DNA of 64,000 bases from assembly GCA_037043455.1 (NCBI GenBank), contig JAWPHD010001284.1, positions 1 to 64,000 of the forward strand, given 5' to 3'. Within the stretch, counting starts at the first letter, position 1. Every line of letters begins with the position of its first letter. The notes beneath the pieces were generated by a model, which saw only the letters and a program-made list of their open reading frames with translations, was not told the origin of the DNA and did no database searches. The translations under genes and the position numbers were made by a program. This stretch comes from Cyrtodaria siliqua. Taxonomy: Eukaryota > Mollusca > Bivalvia > Adapedonta > Hiatellidae. Below, one piece after another: positions 23,465 to 35,085 of the stretch.

Positions 23465-23505
<41 letters not shown>
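23465..23505. repeat. (TG)n microsatellite
   Basis: About twenty uninterrupted TG dinucleotides, capable of polymorphism and of adopting Z-DNA. Confidence 0.97.
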
Positions 23506-23507
<2 letters not shown>

Positions 23508-23939
23508 AGTAAGGTAAGTTTCAAGAACATATCCAACATAAACTGTATTAGCGCAAAAAGACATGTTTATGGTTTTCAAAATATGATTACATTTGCATTA
23601 GGTCAAATGGCATTTACTTTATAACTCAACTGCGGTAAAGGACGTATATTTTGCAATGTGTATATATAAATATGCTATTTTGTCATTTGTCTGGATATGT
23701 GTTTTATAACTTCACTCCAAATGTCCAAAAGAGCTTCATAGTAACGGGTTTAATTTATCGTTAACGACATGATGCTATTATACAATACATTAATAAGATT
23801 TTCACGAGAGACAACACTCTTATTGACCTCCCTCCACGGCATTTACACATTGAAATATATGATGGCTCTATATACAAAATAAAATAAGTGAACATGTCAA
23901 AACTTGTGCATGCTAATTAAACAGAAACAAGAACGCCAC

Positions 23940-24620
23940 CTAAAGGGTTGTTTATGTTAAAAGCATTTCCGACGAGTTGGCCAATATAACGTTGATATTT
24001 GATCTATTGACAAAAATGTTAGAGGTAGTTGTTTAACCAAGAACACAAGTTGAATAATGTTCCATGATTGTATGTCAAATAGTCATGAATAGCAGACAGG
24101 AAAGGATGTGTCATGATCAAGTCAGTCACAGATACCTTCACATTTGATCTACTAACCATAACCTCAGTAAGGTTCGTTGTTGCAAAATGGATACTAATTG
24201 TACAAAGTTTCAAGAATATAGGTAAATCATTAAATAAAGCCAAGCGCAGAAGGCTTTTTTTTGTATGATCGGGTTATTATGACCTTAACGTTTGACTTAA
24301 TAGCCTCAATATAATTAGGATTAACTCACCAAAGACAATACACATATGAAGTTTTATAGGTGTGTGTGGGGTTTTACTATTAGAACAACTATCGCTTGTA
24401 GGAGCGCGTATGTCCATACGAGATCATGGTGACCTTTACATTTGACCTACTCCCCTCCATTTGTGTTCCTCCTCTCACCGAGTGCAAATGCCTAGACAGT
24501 TCCTGAGTATAGGTGTTATACTACTGGAGTTATCGCTTGGAATATGTGCGTTCAAATGAGGTCAGGTAAACCGTGCTATTTGACACCATAAACAATAGAG
24601 TTCCACCTCAAACAAGAATG
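23940..24620 (-). repeat. 145-bp satellite units (minus orientation)
   Basis: Contains minus-oriented unit landmarks: CTACTAACCATAACCTCAG, GACCTTTACATTTGACCTAC and TCCTCCTCTCACCGAGTGC. They are heavily degenerate. Frames across it are spurious. Confidence 0.65.
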
Positions 24621-24890
24621 CTACATGCACAATATTAGACCAGTAGCTCTTGTAATTTTATAAAAGAACATTTTATTTCTTTCCTTATATTGATCTATGC
24701 AGAACATGCAAACTCTCTTTATACACCTTTTTTTACACGAGGCGCATTTTTTTTTCTTAATTTCATGTTTGTGTTTCTTCCTAAAATGCTGTAGATTTAG
24801 AGCCGGGTCAGGTTAAATCAATATATGCAATGGAAAGTCCTGCATAAAGCAGAACATTGATTTGTTTGTATTTACCACCTTCTACTGTAG

Positions 24891-26145
24891 CGCAAGGGAG
24901 ATAATAGTGTTGTGAGTCCTGAAAATTTGGAAATATGTGATAACAGAGTAAACAAGCATATTTTCAATTGGACAAAGTCCTCCTTATGCAGCAATAGTTT
25001 ATTTCGTGTTAAACATATTCTATTTGATGTTGAATGTGTTTTCCCTGATGATGCAACGTATTTAGATTCTAAATTATTGGTAACATCTGTAGAGGACCGT
25101 TTAATGAACATAGGAATTAATAAATAGAAAATATTATTAAAAAGAGAAACTTCCCGAAGAGGATCAGGCGGCAATAAATTAAAGAGGCTCTACCTATATC
25201 TTTTTGTCCACCAATTGATATAAACTTTACTTAATTGTAAATAGGACTATGAAAAAGGTAAACATCAATAATTTCACCCCATGTAATATGCGTTTTGCTG
25301 GGGAAAAACAGGATAGAAAAGATCGGATTTTTGAAATTGTATTCGAAATTGTTTTAGACAAGCCGATTACGGAGATTTTCCGATCTTATTCGTTTACAAT
25401 CGGATCTGCGTCGTCGGATTGGCGACGAGTTCCGATCGATTCGTTTACTATCGGAACTGCCCCGAGCAGTTTGTTTTCGTTCAACTGAATGGCATTGCGC
25501 TTGTCCGATAAAATCGTAAAAACTCGTAGTTCTCCGGCAGGAATAAACGGCTGAGCAGCATTTTATTCAAGATATTGTTTTGATCATAATTAATAATTTA
25601 CAGAACTGGAATACGAACCTTGTTGCTTCTTAGAATACTCATAAAATAGCTTTGCATACATATAAATGCAGTAATATTGAGTATTTAATATTTTACTTTA
25701 TAAATCGCGTAGATATAGGTAGTGCCTCTTTAAGCACCTATACATTATTTAGAAAGAATCAAAGTAGAACATTATATATACATGTAAGACAAATTACCTT
25801 TTCATCATAGAAGTGCACTCGCACAATTTAGATATGTCAATGCACCTATACGTTTAGAAACTGGTAGATATGAAAACTCACCTGTTAATTTGCGCACAAT
25901 TTTAACTGTACCAATAAAGTCGAAGATGGAATACATGTCTTACTTAAATATCCACTATATGAGGAATTGTGCTGTGAAATCCTTCAAAATGCAATTATTT
26001 ATACAAGACAGTATTTTAATGTCTGACAATGAGAAACTATGTTTGAATTTAGATAACTATGATTAAATCAAATATACTACCGAAGCCGCCCATACAATTT
26101 TAAAACAAAGATATTGCTATTATAATGTAAGTAATGATATATTTT
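24891..26145 (+). pseudogene. LINE (non-LTR retrotransposon) C-terminal relic split by a MITE
   Basis: The + strand encodes NRVNKHIFNW and then SRRGSGGNKL (25152-25181). After the MITE come STYTLFRK (from 25733), HRSALAQFR (25806-25832) and LETGRYEN (about 25855-25878). This order (GGNKL, RSALAQFR, LETGRYE) is a signature I recognise from the C-terminal tail of invertebrate LINE polyproteins, which usually ends in a Cys-rich motif. That Cys motif is not intact here. One stop (25125) and at least one frameshift are present, and no RT core lies upstream. It is a 5'-truncated dead copy; I do not assign a clade. Confidence 0.7.
25179..25733. mobile_element. 555-bp piggyBac-like MITE (TTAA target)
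   Basis: The termini are AGAGGCTCTACCTATATCT (left) and, inverted, AGAGGCACTACCTATATCT (right). Each is bounded by TTAA (25179-25182 and 25730-25733). Removing the element plus one TTAA restores the LINE frame GGNKL-STYTLFRK without loss. This independently confirms the 4-bp target site. TTAA targeting is characteristic of the piggyBac superfamily. No transposase is encoded; a 79-residue frame at 25249-25488 has no known identity. The interior carries repeated TCCGAT/ATCGGA-type hexamers. Confidence 0.88.
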
Positions 26146-26563
26146 TTATGATTTTTTTTATGACGTCATAGTTCTCAAACTGGCGGCTCCCATATCCATT
26201 TTAGAACAGTCTTCAATTTGTTTGATAATTATTTCTCCTTCTTCCAAGGTTTTTAAAACTCTCAATAATAGAGCAGTTTGGCTGTGTCACTATCTACACT
26301 TCCATTAATATTAATGCATATGATGCATACATAACGTCTTGTTTTTTTTATGTTTGAAGTGCATTTATTTACTGTAATGTAGAACTTCTGGCATTATGAA
26401 TCCCAAATGAATTCACAATTTCGATTTAACAGAACACAGTAACATAAAACATATATTTTCTTTAACTTGTACATACGTACATCGTCATTTATACATACAT
26501 ACATACAATTATTAATAGCTAAATCACGGGACTCGGAAAATAGGTATAAAAATAAGTATAAAA

Positions 26564-27255
26564 GTCGAACAGGAAATGCAGCTTTTGCAGAACACAGAAA
26601 ACCTCAAAACACACAAAAAGACAAACAATAATGGCAATAGTAATAATAAAGGCATATGACGTCACAAACACAAAAATGGATGAAAATAGGGCTACCGCTT
26701 TGGAACGGTCAGTGGCAAAAAATACCGCTGGGGGTTTAAATCAGGTTACAGGGAGCACCAAACCTCACACAAGAAATCCCCACCATGAACTATTCTCTAA
26801 CCAACAAGGCAGCATTAAAAGGCAATATAAGTAAAACACAAAGATACTCGTGAATATATAAATACAAAAAAAAAACAATAGCCTAGAAAGCCACAAAGAA
26901 GGTACTCGATGACTTGGCAGAAGCTAGAGCAACAAGAGAATAAACCTTTGAGGGCACGACAAGACAAGACCGCAGACAAACATCAAACGTCACCGTCCTT
27001 TTGGGCTTTAGGTAGACGTTCTCATAGGGTCCACAGCCTAACCGGTCATCTCACAATTAATGAGGAAAGCATAGTGGCGAACTGTAAATGGGTCCACAAC
27101 CTAGCATGCAGTACGTTGCAAATGATAGGGTCATGACCTCTTTTGATAAACCTTTTAACAAGTTGAACAAAGATAGTATGAAATTGATCATGACCAAGGA
27201 TCTTACGAAGTTTGTAAATCACATAACCATAGAAGTCAGGTTGTGATAATCCTTG
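26564..27255 (-). mobile_element. PLE-type 5'-truncated copy
   Basis: The minus strand begins within the RT C-terminus (SQPDFYGYVIYKLRKILG, about 27190-27246). It continues through the family 3' UTR, with CCGTTCCAAAGCGGTAGCC inverse at about 26693, and ends at TCGAACAGGAAATGCAGC (26564). The RT core is missing, so it is severely 5'-truncated. It directly abuts another 3'-end piece at 27256. Confidence 0.72.
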
Positions 27256-27425
27256 TCGAACAGGAAATGCAGCTTTCACAGAACACAGTAAACCCCAAAA
27301 CACGCAAAACGACAAACATGAATGGCAATGTTAATAAGGAATAACGGCATATGACGTCACAAACACAAAAAGGGTTGACAATAGGGCTACCGCGTTGGAA
27401 CGGTCAGTGGCAAAAAGGACGCTGG
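27256..27425 (-). mobile_element. Second PLE-type 3' UTR piece, head-to-tail
   Basis: TCGAACAGGAAATGCAGC recurs at 27256, and the piece runs to TTGGAACGGTCAGTGGCAAA (about 27395-27414). It has the same orientation as 26564-27255 and adjoins it with no spacer. On the minus strand a 3'-end piece therefore precedes a truncated body, the pseudo-LTR arrangement described for Penelope-like elements. Confidence 0.7.
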
Positions 27426-27486
27426 GTGTTTACATTTATATTGTATATCCATATTTTGTGCATTTTATATAGCAAACACCTACTAC

Positions 27487-27989
27487 TTAAAGGGACACTG
27501 TCCGTAAGTAAGCAGATATTGAGCATAACCATATAACCGTCTGACGTTTATTCAGTGAAATGTATACATGAAAACATGAACATAGACCCTAAGAAGTCTG
27601 TAGTAATACATTCGTGAGTTTTTAAAAAAGAAGCTTTAATTATTATTTGTAAATAAAGGGGACCCATACTATTTACCTTTTCTACGATCACGTGACTTCC
27701 ATTAGCGCATTAGGTATTCACCATAGTATGTATTGCGTAATATGTATAGCCCGGTTAGCTCAGTCGGGAGCGATATCGAATACTTCACAATCACGGTCAC
27801 TGTTGTTACCGCGAGTGTAATTTTAGTTTGGGCTGCGAGTTCAAACGCCCGAAACGGTTTTTCTTTTTTTGTACCGCGATTGAATTCCGTCAAACAATCT
27901 TGCTTTTAAATAGTAAATATTCAATAATGTTTGCGAACATAATTAGTGTGTGTTTAATAAGCTAAAAGTTAAGGACATTGTCCCTTTAA
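27487..27989. mobile_element. 503-bp TTAA-flanked MITE containing tRNA-like boxes
   Basis: It is bounded by TTAA at 27487-27490 and 27986-27989. The ends are AGGGACACTGTCCG (left) and, inverted, AGGGACAATGTCCT (right). Each end is itself palindromic (GGACA-TGTCC). TTAA targeting points to a piggyBac-like transposase acting in trans. Inside are an A box TTAGCTCAGTCGGG (27755-27768) and a B-box-like GAGTTCAAACGCC (27837-27849), so a SINE or tRNA-derived segment is embedded. No protein is encoded. Confidence 0.82.
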
Positions 27990-27999
27990 GGATGAGAAT

Positions 28000-29450
28000 A
28001 CAAAATATCTAATAAACTGTTTTAATTTTAAAAAATGAATTTCTCACAGATAAAGCTTTACTTAATATATGTTTTGCTAAATTAATAATAATATTATTGT
28101 CTTGTGTCTTAAGTAATTATAAGAATGTTAACATACTTGGTTTATTATAGTAATATTTCTTAATAAAACTTGTGTGGATTTCTGTACGTTTATAAGTATA
28201 ATGCTGTCTGTTTTCAGTAGTGTATACAAATATTTAAGTATCCTTTCATAACGTGTTATGAATATAGAATAATTGTCCCATTCAGCATAAACTCCTGATG
28301 TACATGAGCTATCTCTCAACTTTAAAATTCGCTTACACAATTGTAGGTGTAATCTCTCAATTTGCTTTGATTATGTATATCCCCAGAGTTTCGAAAAATA
28401 TTTCAAAATTGAACTCCAAAATAGTCAAATAATTGGTATACTTTTTAGGTTTCAATCTTGTTTTTCACAATTCGTTGAAAGTACATTCGGTACTTTTCCA
28501 ATCAAATGTCCTGGTATAAGACAAAATTACCAGTATAATTAACAAGAGCTTTTGGAGAAAAAGCGTAGCTTGACTATTAGCTTTTTCAGAGAACGACACA
28601 TTATACAGCTGATAAACAATTGGAGAACATGGAATCTCTCTTCATAGAAGCAATCTATAAATAAGTAGCAAAGATATATATCCATAAGCAAAATAGATAG
28701 AATAAGCGGGGGATGGGGAAAAGTAGGTGGATCTGTAGAGAGAATAGAAGGTTGGGAGTGTAGGGTGGGAGGGTGAGGGGTTGATGGTTGTCATATAAAA
28801 AGGTATGCCTTGTGTTCCCTTAATCAATATAAATAGTATGCACCATAATCACGGTGTAAGAATAAGAACGCATACATGTACTTATTTACAATTTTCTTTT
28901 TAGTAGTTGGATGAGGATTGACGTCATCATTTAAGAAAGACAAAATAATAATGATAGTGCACGTTTTCTTTCCCCCACCCAACAACAACCAAAACCCTCA
29001 TTCATCATATTCAAAACTAAACAATTCTCCCTTGATATTACACATCCCCCTTATCCATCCATGTCAGGGGAGTCAACATGGTTGAGCTACTAACAATAAG
29101 CGTAAACATATATGTCCAGTAACAAAATATTGGATGTTGGCATTTGCCAATCATTGCACATTTCATATGATGTTATATACTAATATATTGTAATTGTTGG
29201 TCCACTCCTGGAGCCACAAAACCACACCCCAACACAAACACGTATGTTTTATTATGTTATTGGTGTTATCGTCTATTATTTACTGGATGTTTAACGTGTA
29301 TAAGAGTATATCATTCTGAAGTGTTGCCATTGCAGCCTATGGAGAAAAGTGGGTCTATTTCCACACGTACAGAGGAGAAACTTGTACATAACGTAACGAA
29401 GGAAAATATCATTAACTGATAAGTTATTTACTAAACGTTATTTTATAGTG
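28000..29450. other. AT-rich DNA, no gene seen
   Basis: Apart from a G-rich patch at 28705-28780, I see only chance frames and no family shared with other parts of the window. Confidence 0.45.
28754..28780 (+). other. G-quadruplex motif
   Basis: Five G-runs of three or four separated by loops of 1-6 bases: GGGAGTGTAGGGTGGG, then AGGGTGAGGGG. This satisfies the standard intramolecular G4 pattern. Surrounding DNA is A/G-rich. Confidence 0.85.
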
Positions 29451-29452
29451 AT

Positions 29453-29568
29453 GCTAACGTGTTTTCCTTTTACTATAATTTCGAAACACGGCAATGACAA
29501 CTGCCTATTTGCTAACGTGTTTTCCTTTTACTATAATTTCGAAACACGGCAATGACAACTGCCTATTT
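29453..29568. repeat. Perfect 58-bp tandem duplication
   Basis: GCTAACGTGTTTTCC... occurs at 29453-29510 and again, identical base for base, at 29511-29568. Complete identity in otherwise drifting DNA means a very recent duplication or gene conversion. Confidence 0.97.
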
Positions 29569-29569
29569 C

Positions 29570-31125
29570 GCAGCAGGCAACATAAATACTCGCATAGTGT
29601 TGGCCTTTTATATACTTATTATGTAACATGGTCAGTTTGTCCATGTTAGAAGAGTTGTTTCCCTTTGACCATACTATTTGTACTGCAGCTTAGTGTTCTC
29701 TATGTTACCGCCGTTTTGATCACGTCACTTTGAGTGATTAGGTTTGGACAATAGAAATCAGCTATTCAAACAGTGAAGTTGTGAAACTTCTGAAGTTTGT
29801 GTTTTGGAGTTTTGTATATGGATATTTGCTGTGTCAGTATTATTTTATTTGGTTTTATATTGAGCAGGGTTGACGCAATAAGTTGTGCTTTAGCTAATTT
29901 CATTACATGGCATTGGAATTGATATATTTCGGAAAACCACGAATTTTCGCGAAATGTTCGTTGGTGTACTGATGTTTTCAAGATGGCAGTTATTCTTAGC
30001 AAGACTGAACTATTCTATCTGACTTGCATGTTATAACTTTATCACTTGCAGTTGCATAACACAGCATTTTGATAACCAGCACAGAGAGTGAGTGACCTGG
30101 CAGGAAGACAGAAACACTTGTCCCATAGATTGGTAAGTGGAGTGTAGTATTGTAAAGCCATTATTGTTAAAACTTGTTTTATCTTGGAGCCACTAGACAC
30201 ATGTTGAGTATACATAATGTTTAAGGTGACTTAAAGAGTATGCATTAAATCATAATTATGAAACGAGATTGCATAGCTATTTTACTTGGATTATATATGA
30301 ATAATGTATATGTAAATTATATGTGATATGGATTACATATGAATAATGTATGTGTAAATTAGATTTGTGTATGATTATATGTGATAGAATTATTAATTAT
30401 GTCTTAATAACTATATATTTCAAAGTGTTGACTGTTAGCAGACTGACACTGCCGGCTATGTTATGGTTTCCAGTTACTGTTACCATGGATTGATGTTATT
30501 ACATACTACGTTCATATATCTCATTCTGTACTACACATCTGGGACATTATTAAAGATGAAACTTAAAAGTCGTTGGTGTATTATAAACCCCCCAAAGGAT
30601 ACCCTAGAGAACGAATTACACCGATGCTTAATGTTTAGTTGCAGTCCACGTGAAGCAAAACAGGATACATGTCGTTCATATATTGTACCGACGGTTCTAA
30701 TGCCGCACACATATGACTAACCGTTCACACTAAATGTTTGTTGTGTGGTTTTCTGCTACTATTTATGCACGTTATTCTTGTTTGTGTCGATTGCGTGTCT
30801 TTTGTTGACTGCGTTCTAGGAATGCTACATTTCCAGTTCGATTGTTGTTTATATTTCTAACAGCATTGCAAAGTTGCGACAATCGCGTTTCTATGTGACA
30901 CAATCAATATTATGTAAAATGACGAGTGGTAAATCATAAATCAACACAGTTATATTAAAAAGCTTTAAGATACAAATTAAAAGTAACGTCATTCAAATTA
31001 ATATTCGTTGTAATAAAGTAGTAACATTAGTGTATATGACGAATTTCTATGAAACTGAATAGCGATGCATGGTTTTGTCCAAAGTAGGCTAAATAAAATA
31101 CTTGTTTTAGATGTAAACAAGAACG
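29570..31125. other. AT-rich DNA, no gene supported
   Basis: An 85-residue frame at 30463-30720 (+) is the longest and is not recognisable. A degenerate ~48-bp repeat around TATGAATAATGTATATGTAA lies at about 30285-30385. Confidence 0.45.
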
Positions 31126-31127
31126 TA

Positions 31128-31325
31128 GAAATTATAGAAGAGGCTACTGGTCCGATCTGGCTGGTTTTCGAAGTTGTCTGAGATTTCATTGATAGTAACA
31201 ATCTGCTAAAATTGATAAAGATCGGATGAACAAATGAAGGCCCTTTCGTCTTAACGGTGTACAAATTAACGGACAACCCGCCATCCCATAAGCTCTGCTG
31301 GCCAGAAGAGCTAAAACAGCTCGAC
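31128..31325 (-). repeat. Single 162-bp-family unit with hairpin head
   Basis: On the minus strand a head hairpin built on AGCTCTTCTGGCCAGCAGAGC (here split: AGCTCTTCTGG and CCAGCAGAGCT) precedes GGTTGTCCGTTAATTTG and one unit (TCCGATCTTTATCAATTTT, ACCAGCCAGATCGGACC). It is the shortest version of the arrangement at 5245-6794: same head, one repeat instead of about ten. Confidence 0.75.
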
Positions 31326-31339
31326 AAAATTACGGATTC

Positions 31340-32680
31340 AAGAGAGATGCCGGACATGTAGCCAGTACACTGTAATGCCTGGCAACGTATCATGTTCGTC
31401 GGCTAGTTGTACATAGATGGTCATACTTTGAAGATCAACTTGAATTGTATTGAAGATATGTCATGCCAATTATTTTCTGAAAAGTATTGTGCTAGAACAT
31501 TTTTCTGTTTCAGATGAGTAGAGTGATCATAAACTTTGTATTGATTAGATTCATTTTAGATATTGCTGCCATTTTGACTTTGCATCAAGTTAAATTTCTA
31601 GTATATACAATAATCTCCAGACATTTTCCGGTATCGTTTCATGAAATTCCGAAGAAAATTATTTATGTCTTTACTCATAACATTTTTTCTTAACTTAAAT
31701 ATGAATAACAGTATACAGTGACGTTGAAATTAATAAGTATTGATAGACATACAATATAATTTGAATAAGGTGTATTAGTGCTATAGATGATTTAATGTTT
31801 TTCTGTGGTATTGTTGTAAACTTCAAAATATGCTGATGCAAAAAGCAAAGACAACCTAACAATCAACAGAATCGAAAGTTCAAACAACCACGGCCACTAC
31901 ATAGTAACAGTAGAGCTTACGAATTACTTTTACCCGTCAACAGTCGTTGAACGGTTTTTCGTGCATGTAGCTTAACTTAAATATTAATTCCATTAGCCAG
32001 ACATTGGAACGGAGAGCCAACATTGCAATGCGTATACGATATCGTTTTTTTGTTCTTGTCGTTAATGTAATTTTTTTAGACATATAAACTGTATTATGTG
32101 TTGTCCTGACACAATTTTTTATAGGGAATGTCGATTAAGTTCATTACGTACAGAGATGGAAGCATTCACTACATAACGAACAATTCTAGATATTGCTAAA
32201 TTGACATGTATAATCACTGATAATGATTCTTACATGTTTTATTTCTAATTGACGGACTATTGCCTATTAACGAGCCGGCAACTTTCTAGCAATTCAAACA
32301 TTAAAACTTTACACAACATCTAGCGCACACGCGCGTAAAAACGTATTAACTAATACATATAAAATGGAGATAAACTGTTTCGATACCCAATCATAGTTTC
32401 AATTACTATTACATGGACTATATATTGATACATGTTAAGTGCTATGTACATTGTGTAAGTTATTTTAATTACAATAACTGGTAGTAAACCTACCATGTTC
32501 TCGTATACAAATAAAAAATCTAAAAAATAGTAAATAATAATGTGTAAATGGAAAAAATAGAAATTTAATAAAATTGTAAAACTTGTGAATAACATTATAT
32601 CTATTATATATATTATTGTGTCTGTCAGATTTCCAAATGCTAAATAGGCACCAATGATATACAAAAGAATAAACATAAAA
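31340..32680. other. AT-rich DNA, no gene seen
   Basis: A hydrophobic 108-residue frame at 32350-32676 (-) is rich in Ile, Tyr and Phe, as expected of AT-rich non-coding DNA. I do not regard it as a gene. Confidence 0.45.
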
Positions 32681-32684
32681 GAAA

Positions 32685-32830
32685 CTTACGCAGCCTCAAA
32701 TTATCTGCAATATAAAACAAGTTTGAATTAGCATAAGTAAAATATACAATCATCAAGTGCATGAATACGACGGTAGTAGTTTAACATGGTTATTGGAATA
32801 TGTGTGTATCACTCAGATATTACTTTCTTA
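32685..32830 (+). repeat. Partial copy of a 310-bp dispersed repeat
   Basis: AATTAGCATAAGTAAAATAT and GTAGTAGTTTAACATGG match the fuller copies at 38095-38410 and 39050-39370. Confidence 0.65.
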
Positions 32831-32907
32831 CTCCTTTTTTTTGGATCATATGTAAAACCATTAAGAATATGCAAATGTAGATGATCTGGTGTCAGATATG
32901 GCCAAGC

Positions 32908-32931
32908 GGGGGGTTGGGAGGGAGGCGGGGG
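32908..32931 (+). other. G-quadruplex motif
   Basis: G-runs of 6, 3, 3 and 5 separated by TT, A and AGGC (GGGGGGTTGGGAGGGAGGC, then GGGGG). It immediately precedes the 155-bp satellite array. Confidence 0.85.
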
Positions 32932-32934
32932 CAG

Positions 32935-33600
32935 TGGTGTGATAACAGATTTACATAGAGTTATGTAGAAAATCTTTAAAAAATGTCTTCTTCTCTAAAG
33001 TTGATCAAGCTATGTCTAACATTATGTATGCATCATAAGTCTATGGCCCACTAAAATGTGTGTTAAAATGGTTTCCCGGGGGTTATATTGAGTCATATAT
33101 ATATTTTCATAGAGTCGCAGACAAGATCTTTCAAACATCTTCTCTAAAATGGCATGAGCCAAAGGTCTAATAGTTTGCATGTAGCATAAGCTTATGGTTC
33201 TCTACCATTTGTGTTCAAATGGTGATCCTGGGATCAAATTTGACCCTGTCCCGGGATCACAGTTTTATATAGTTATATAAGAAATTCTGCTCACATTCTC
33301 TGAAACTACAAGAGCTAGAAATTTAATACGTTGCATGTAGCAAACGATTTTTGTCCTCTACCAAGTTATTTAAATGGTGACACTGGAATCATTTTTCGGG
33401 GGTGACACATTACATTAGGTAATATAGGAAAACATGTTAAGAAACCTTCTCTGATATTTCAAAAGCTAATTGTCTAATATTTTGCAAGTATCGTGAGTTT
33501 GTGGTTCTCTATTAAGTTTGTTCAAATGCATTTTTGACAATGGGATCACATAAGGTCTATCCCGGGACCGGAGTGACAGTTTTAAATAGATTTATATTAA
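32935..33600 (+). repeat. 155-bp satellite array (about four units)
   Basis: Successive units carry an ACATAGAGTTAT-like start, TTCTCTGAAACTACAAGAGC, AGTTTGCATGTAGCATAAG, and a CTACCA-TTTGTTCAAATGG-like end followed by a purine/C-rich segment (TCCCGGGGG-like). The same family occurs at 8065-8240 and 15420-15700, always in + orientation. Confidence 0.8.
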
Positions 33601-33604
33601 GTTA

Positions 33605-34835
33605 TTGTTGTTGTTTCTTGAGAACATGTGAGCGCTTTGAAACAAAGTCTCATGTCCATGGCTTGCAGTTGTAAACTTTTCATAAAATCACTTCAAATTT
33701 AGTTTTGAGCGGTATTAATTAAGAATGGTACTTTTGGTGACGTATTGCATTAAAAAGACATAACTAATTAAAACACTTCAATAAATATTTACTTTAGCGA
33801 TGTTTACAAATCGCATATTGAATAAATCCATGCTGCAAAATCACAAGGGAGACTCTTGCATTGTCAGCCCATGGCAATAAAGAAGGCGTTTTACGGTTAA
33901 ACTGTCAAATTGTTGGTAACTGTTATACAATGTTGCACTGTAAATTGTAGTAGCACCGGTATGTCAGGCATAGCTTTTTCCGGTATGTCAAACATAGCTT
34001 TTAGTGGTATGGTAGAAATAGTTCTTTGAGTATAAACAAGATAAATCTGTAAGCCGAACCGTGATCACTATATGTGAACTATCCAGATGCACTGGGTACT
34101 GATCATTATGTGTAAGGTGTAAGGTGTGAGACCAGTCAGTAAGTACTTCCAGGTCGTAGAGTGCTGAAATAGTTCCTTGAAAGAATCCAAAGTTTCTAGT
34201 TTGCATGTGTTTTTCCCAATATTAGTTTTTATTTCATTGTTAAATCTAACCTGAGGTTAAAGTAGTATGTCTGTTGTCATGAATAGTAAGTATTTTACTG
34301 TGTTTGTCAGGATTATTTCTTTGGAGAATATAAGCACAGAGGTTAGGTAGAGATGTGGTTTTGACAGATGTTTATTTCAAAATACGCATAGTGTGAATGA
34401 ATGACGCGAAATGTTGAAAAACTGAATCGGTGTTTTATTCCAGATATGGGACCGTTTGCTAGCCAAATGTGTTACACAGAATAAAAGTGTATTTAAGAGA
34501 ACGGATGTTGTGGAACTTGTGACTGATCTCAAAATATAGCCTGTACTGCATTGTGTTCAATGGGCTGATTTTCACCGGTCTGACACCGTAAGCGTTTAAA
34601 AATAATTTTTATCTTATATTTATGCTATAGTGTCATATTAAGTCATATCATGTGGTTCCCGGGCAAGAATAGGACCACTTCGTATACAGGCAGAGGGGTC
34701 GAATCCCTAACTTCGAATTCATATTCATTTTGTCATTTTTGTCACGTTAGTTAAAGGTCTCCATTACCTCTGCTCCCAGCTCAATCCATTATGTTTATTT
34801 CGCCCATCGTTTTCTCGTTTAGGGCAACGCATTTG
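33605..34835. other. AT-rich DNA, no gene seen
   Basis: A short direct repeat, CCGGTATGTCAnnCATAGCTTTT, occurs twice at 33956-34005. Frames are short and unrecognised. Confidence 0.4.
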
Positions 34836-34839
34836 TTAG

Positions 34840-35085
34840 AAACTGGGACCATACGCCGCCGACCATGGCATGGTGTGAACATACCGCATTGAATGTTCCA
34901 TGTTCACCGTCATATGCATACAATAATTAGGATGGCTTATTCTTCTGTACCATTGGCATTTTGTACCATTGGCATTTTCAATATTCAGTTCTGCACAACC
35001 CAGGGCTAGAGGGCGTGAACGGTAACACGCACTGTTCACTATCGTTCATGAACAGTCTCAATCAAACCGAGACCACTATATTTTT
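34840..35085 (-). repeat. Dispersed ~250-bp repeat with hairpin head
   Basis: In minus orientation this copy has the hairpin (35053-35073, five of seven pairs kept), then CACGCCCTCTAGCCCTGGG, ACGGTGAACATGGAACATTC, and GCGGCGTATGGTCCCAGTT at about 34840-34860. It is the fullest version here; partial copies lie at 7345-7445, 16085-16330 and 37310-37400. The 67-residue frame on it is not conserved in the copy at 16 kb. Confidence 0.7.

Noticed and set aside
25249..25488. 79-residue frame inside the TTAA MITE as a transposase remnant
   Set aside because: It has no piggyBac DDD motif or Cys-rich tail and largely reflects internal ATCGGA-type repeats.
27755..27849. Functional tRNA gene in the TTAA element
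   Set aside because: The A and B boxes are some 70 bp apart with no cloverleaf and a degenerate B box.
32350..32676. 108-residue hydrophobic frame resembling a membrane protein
   Set aside because: Its Ile, Tyr and Phe content is what AT-rich non-coding DNA gives. No homologous motif and no exon context.
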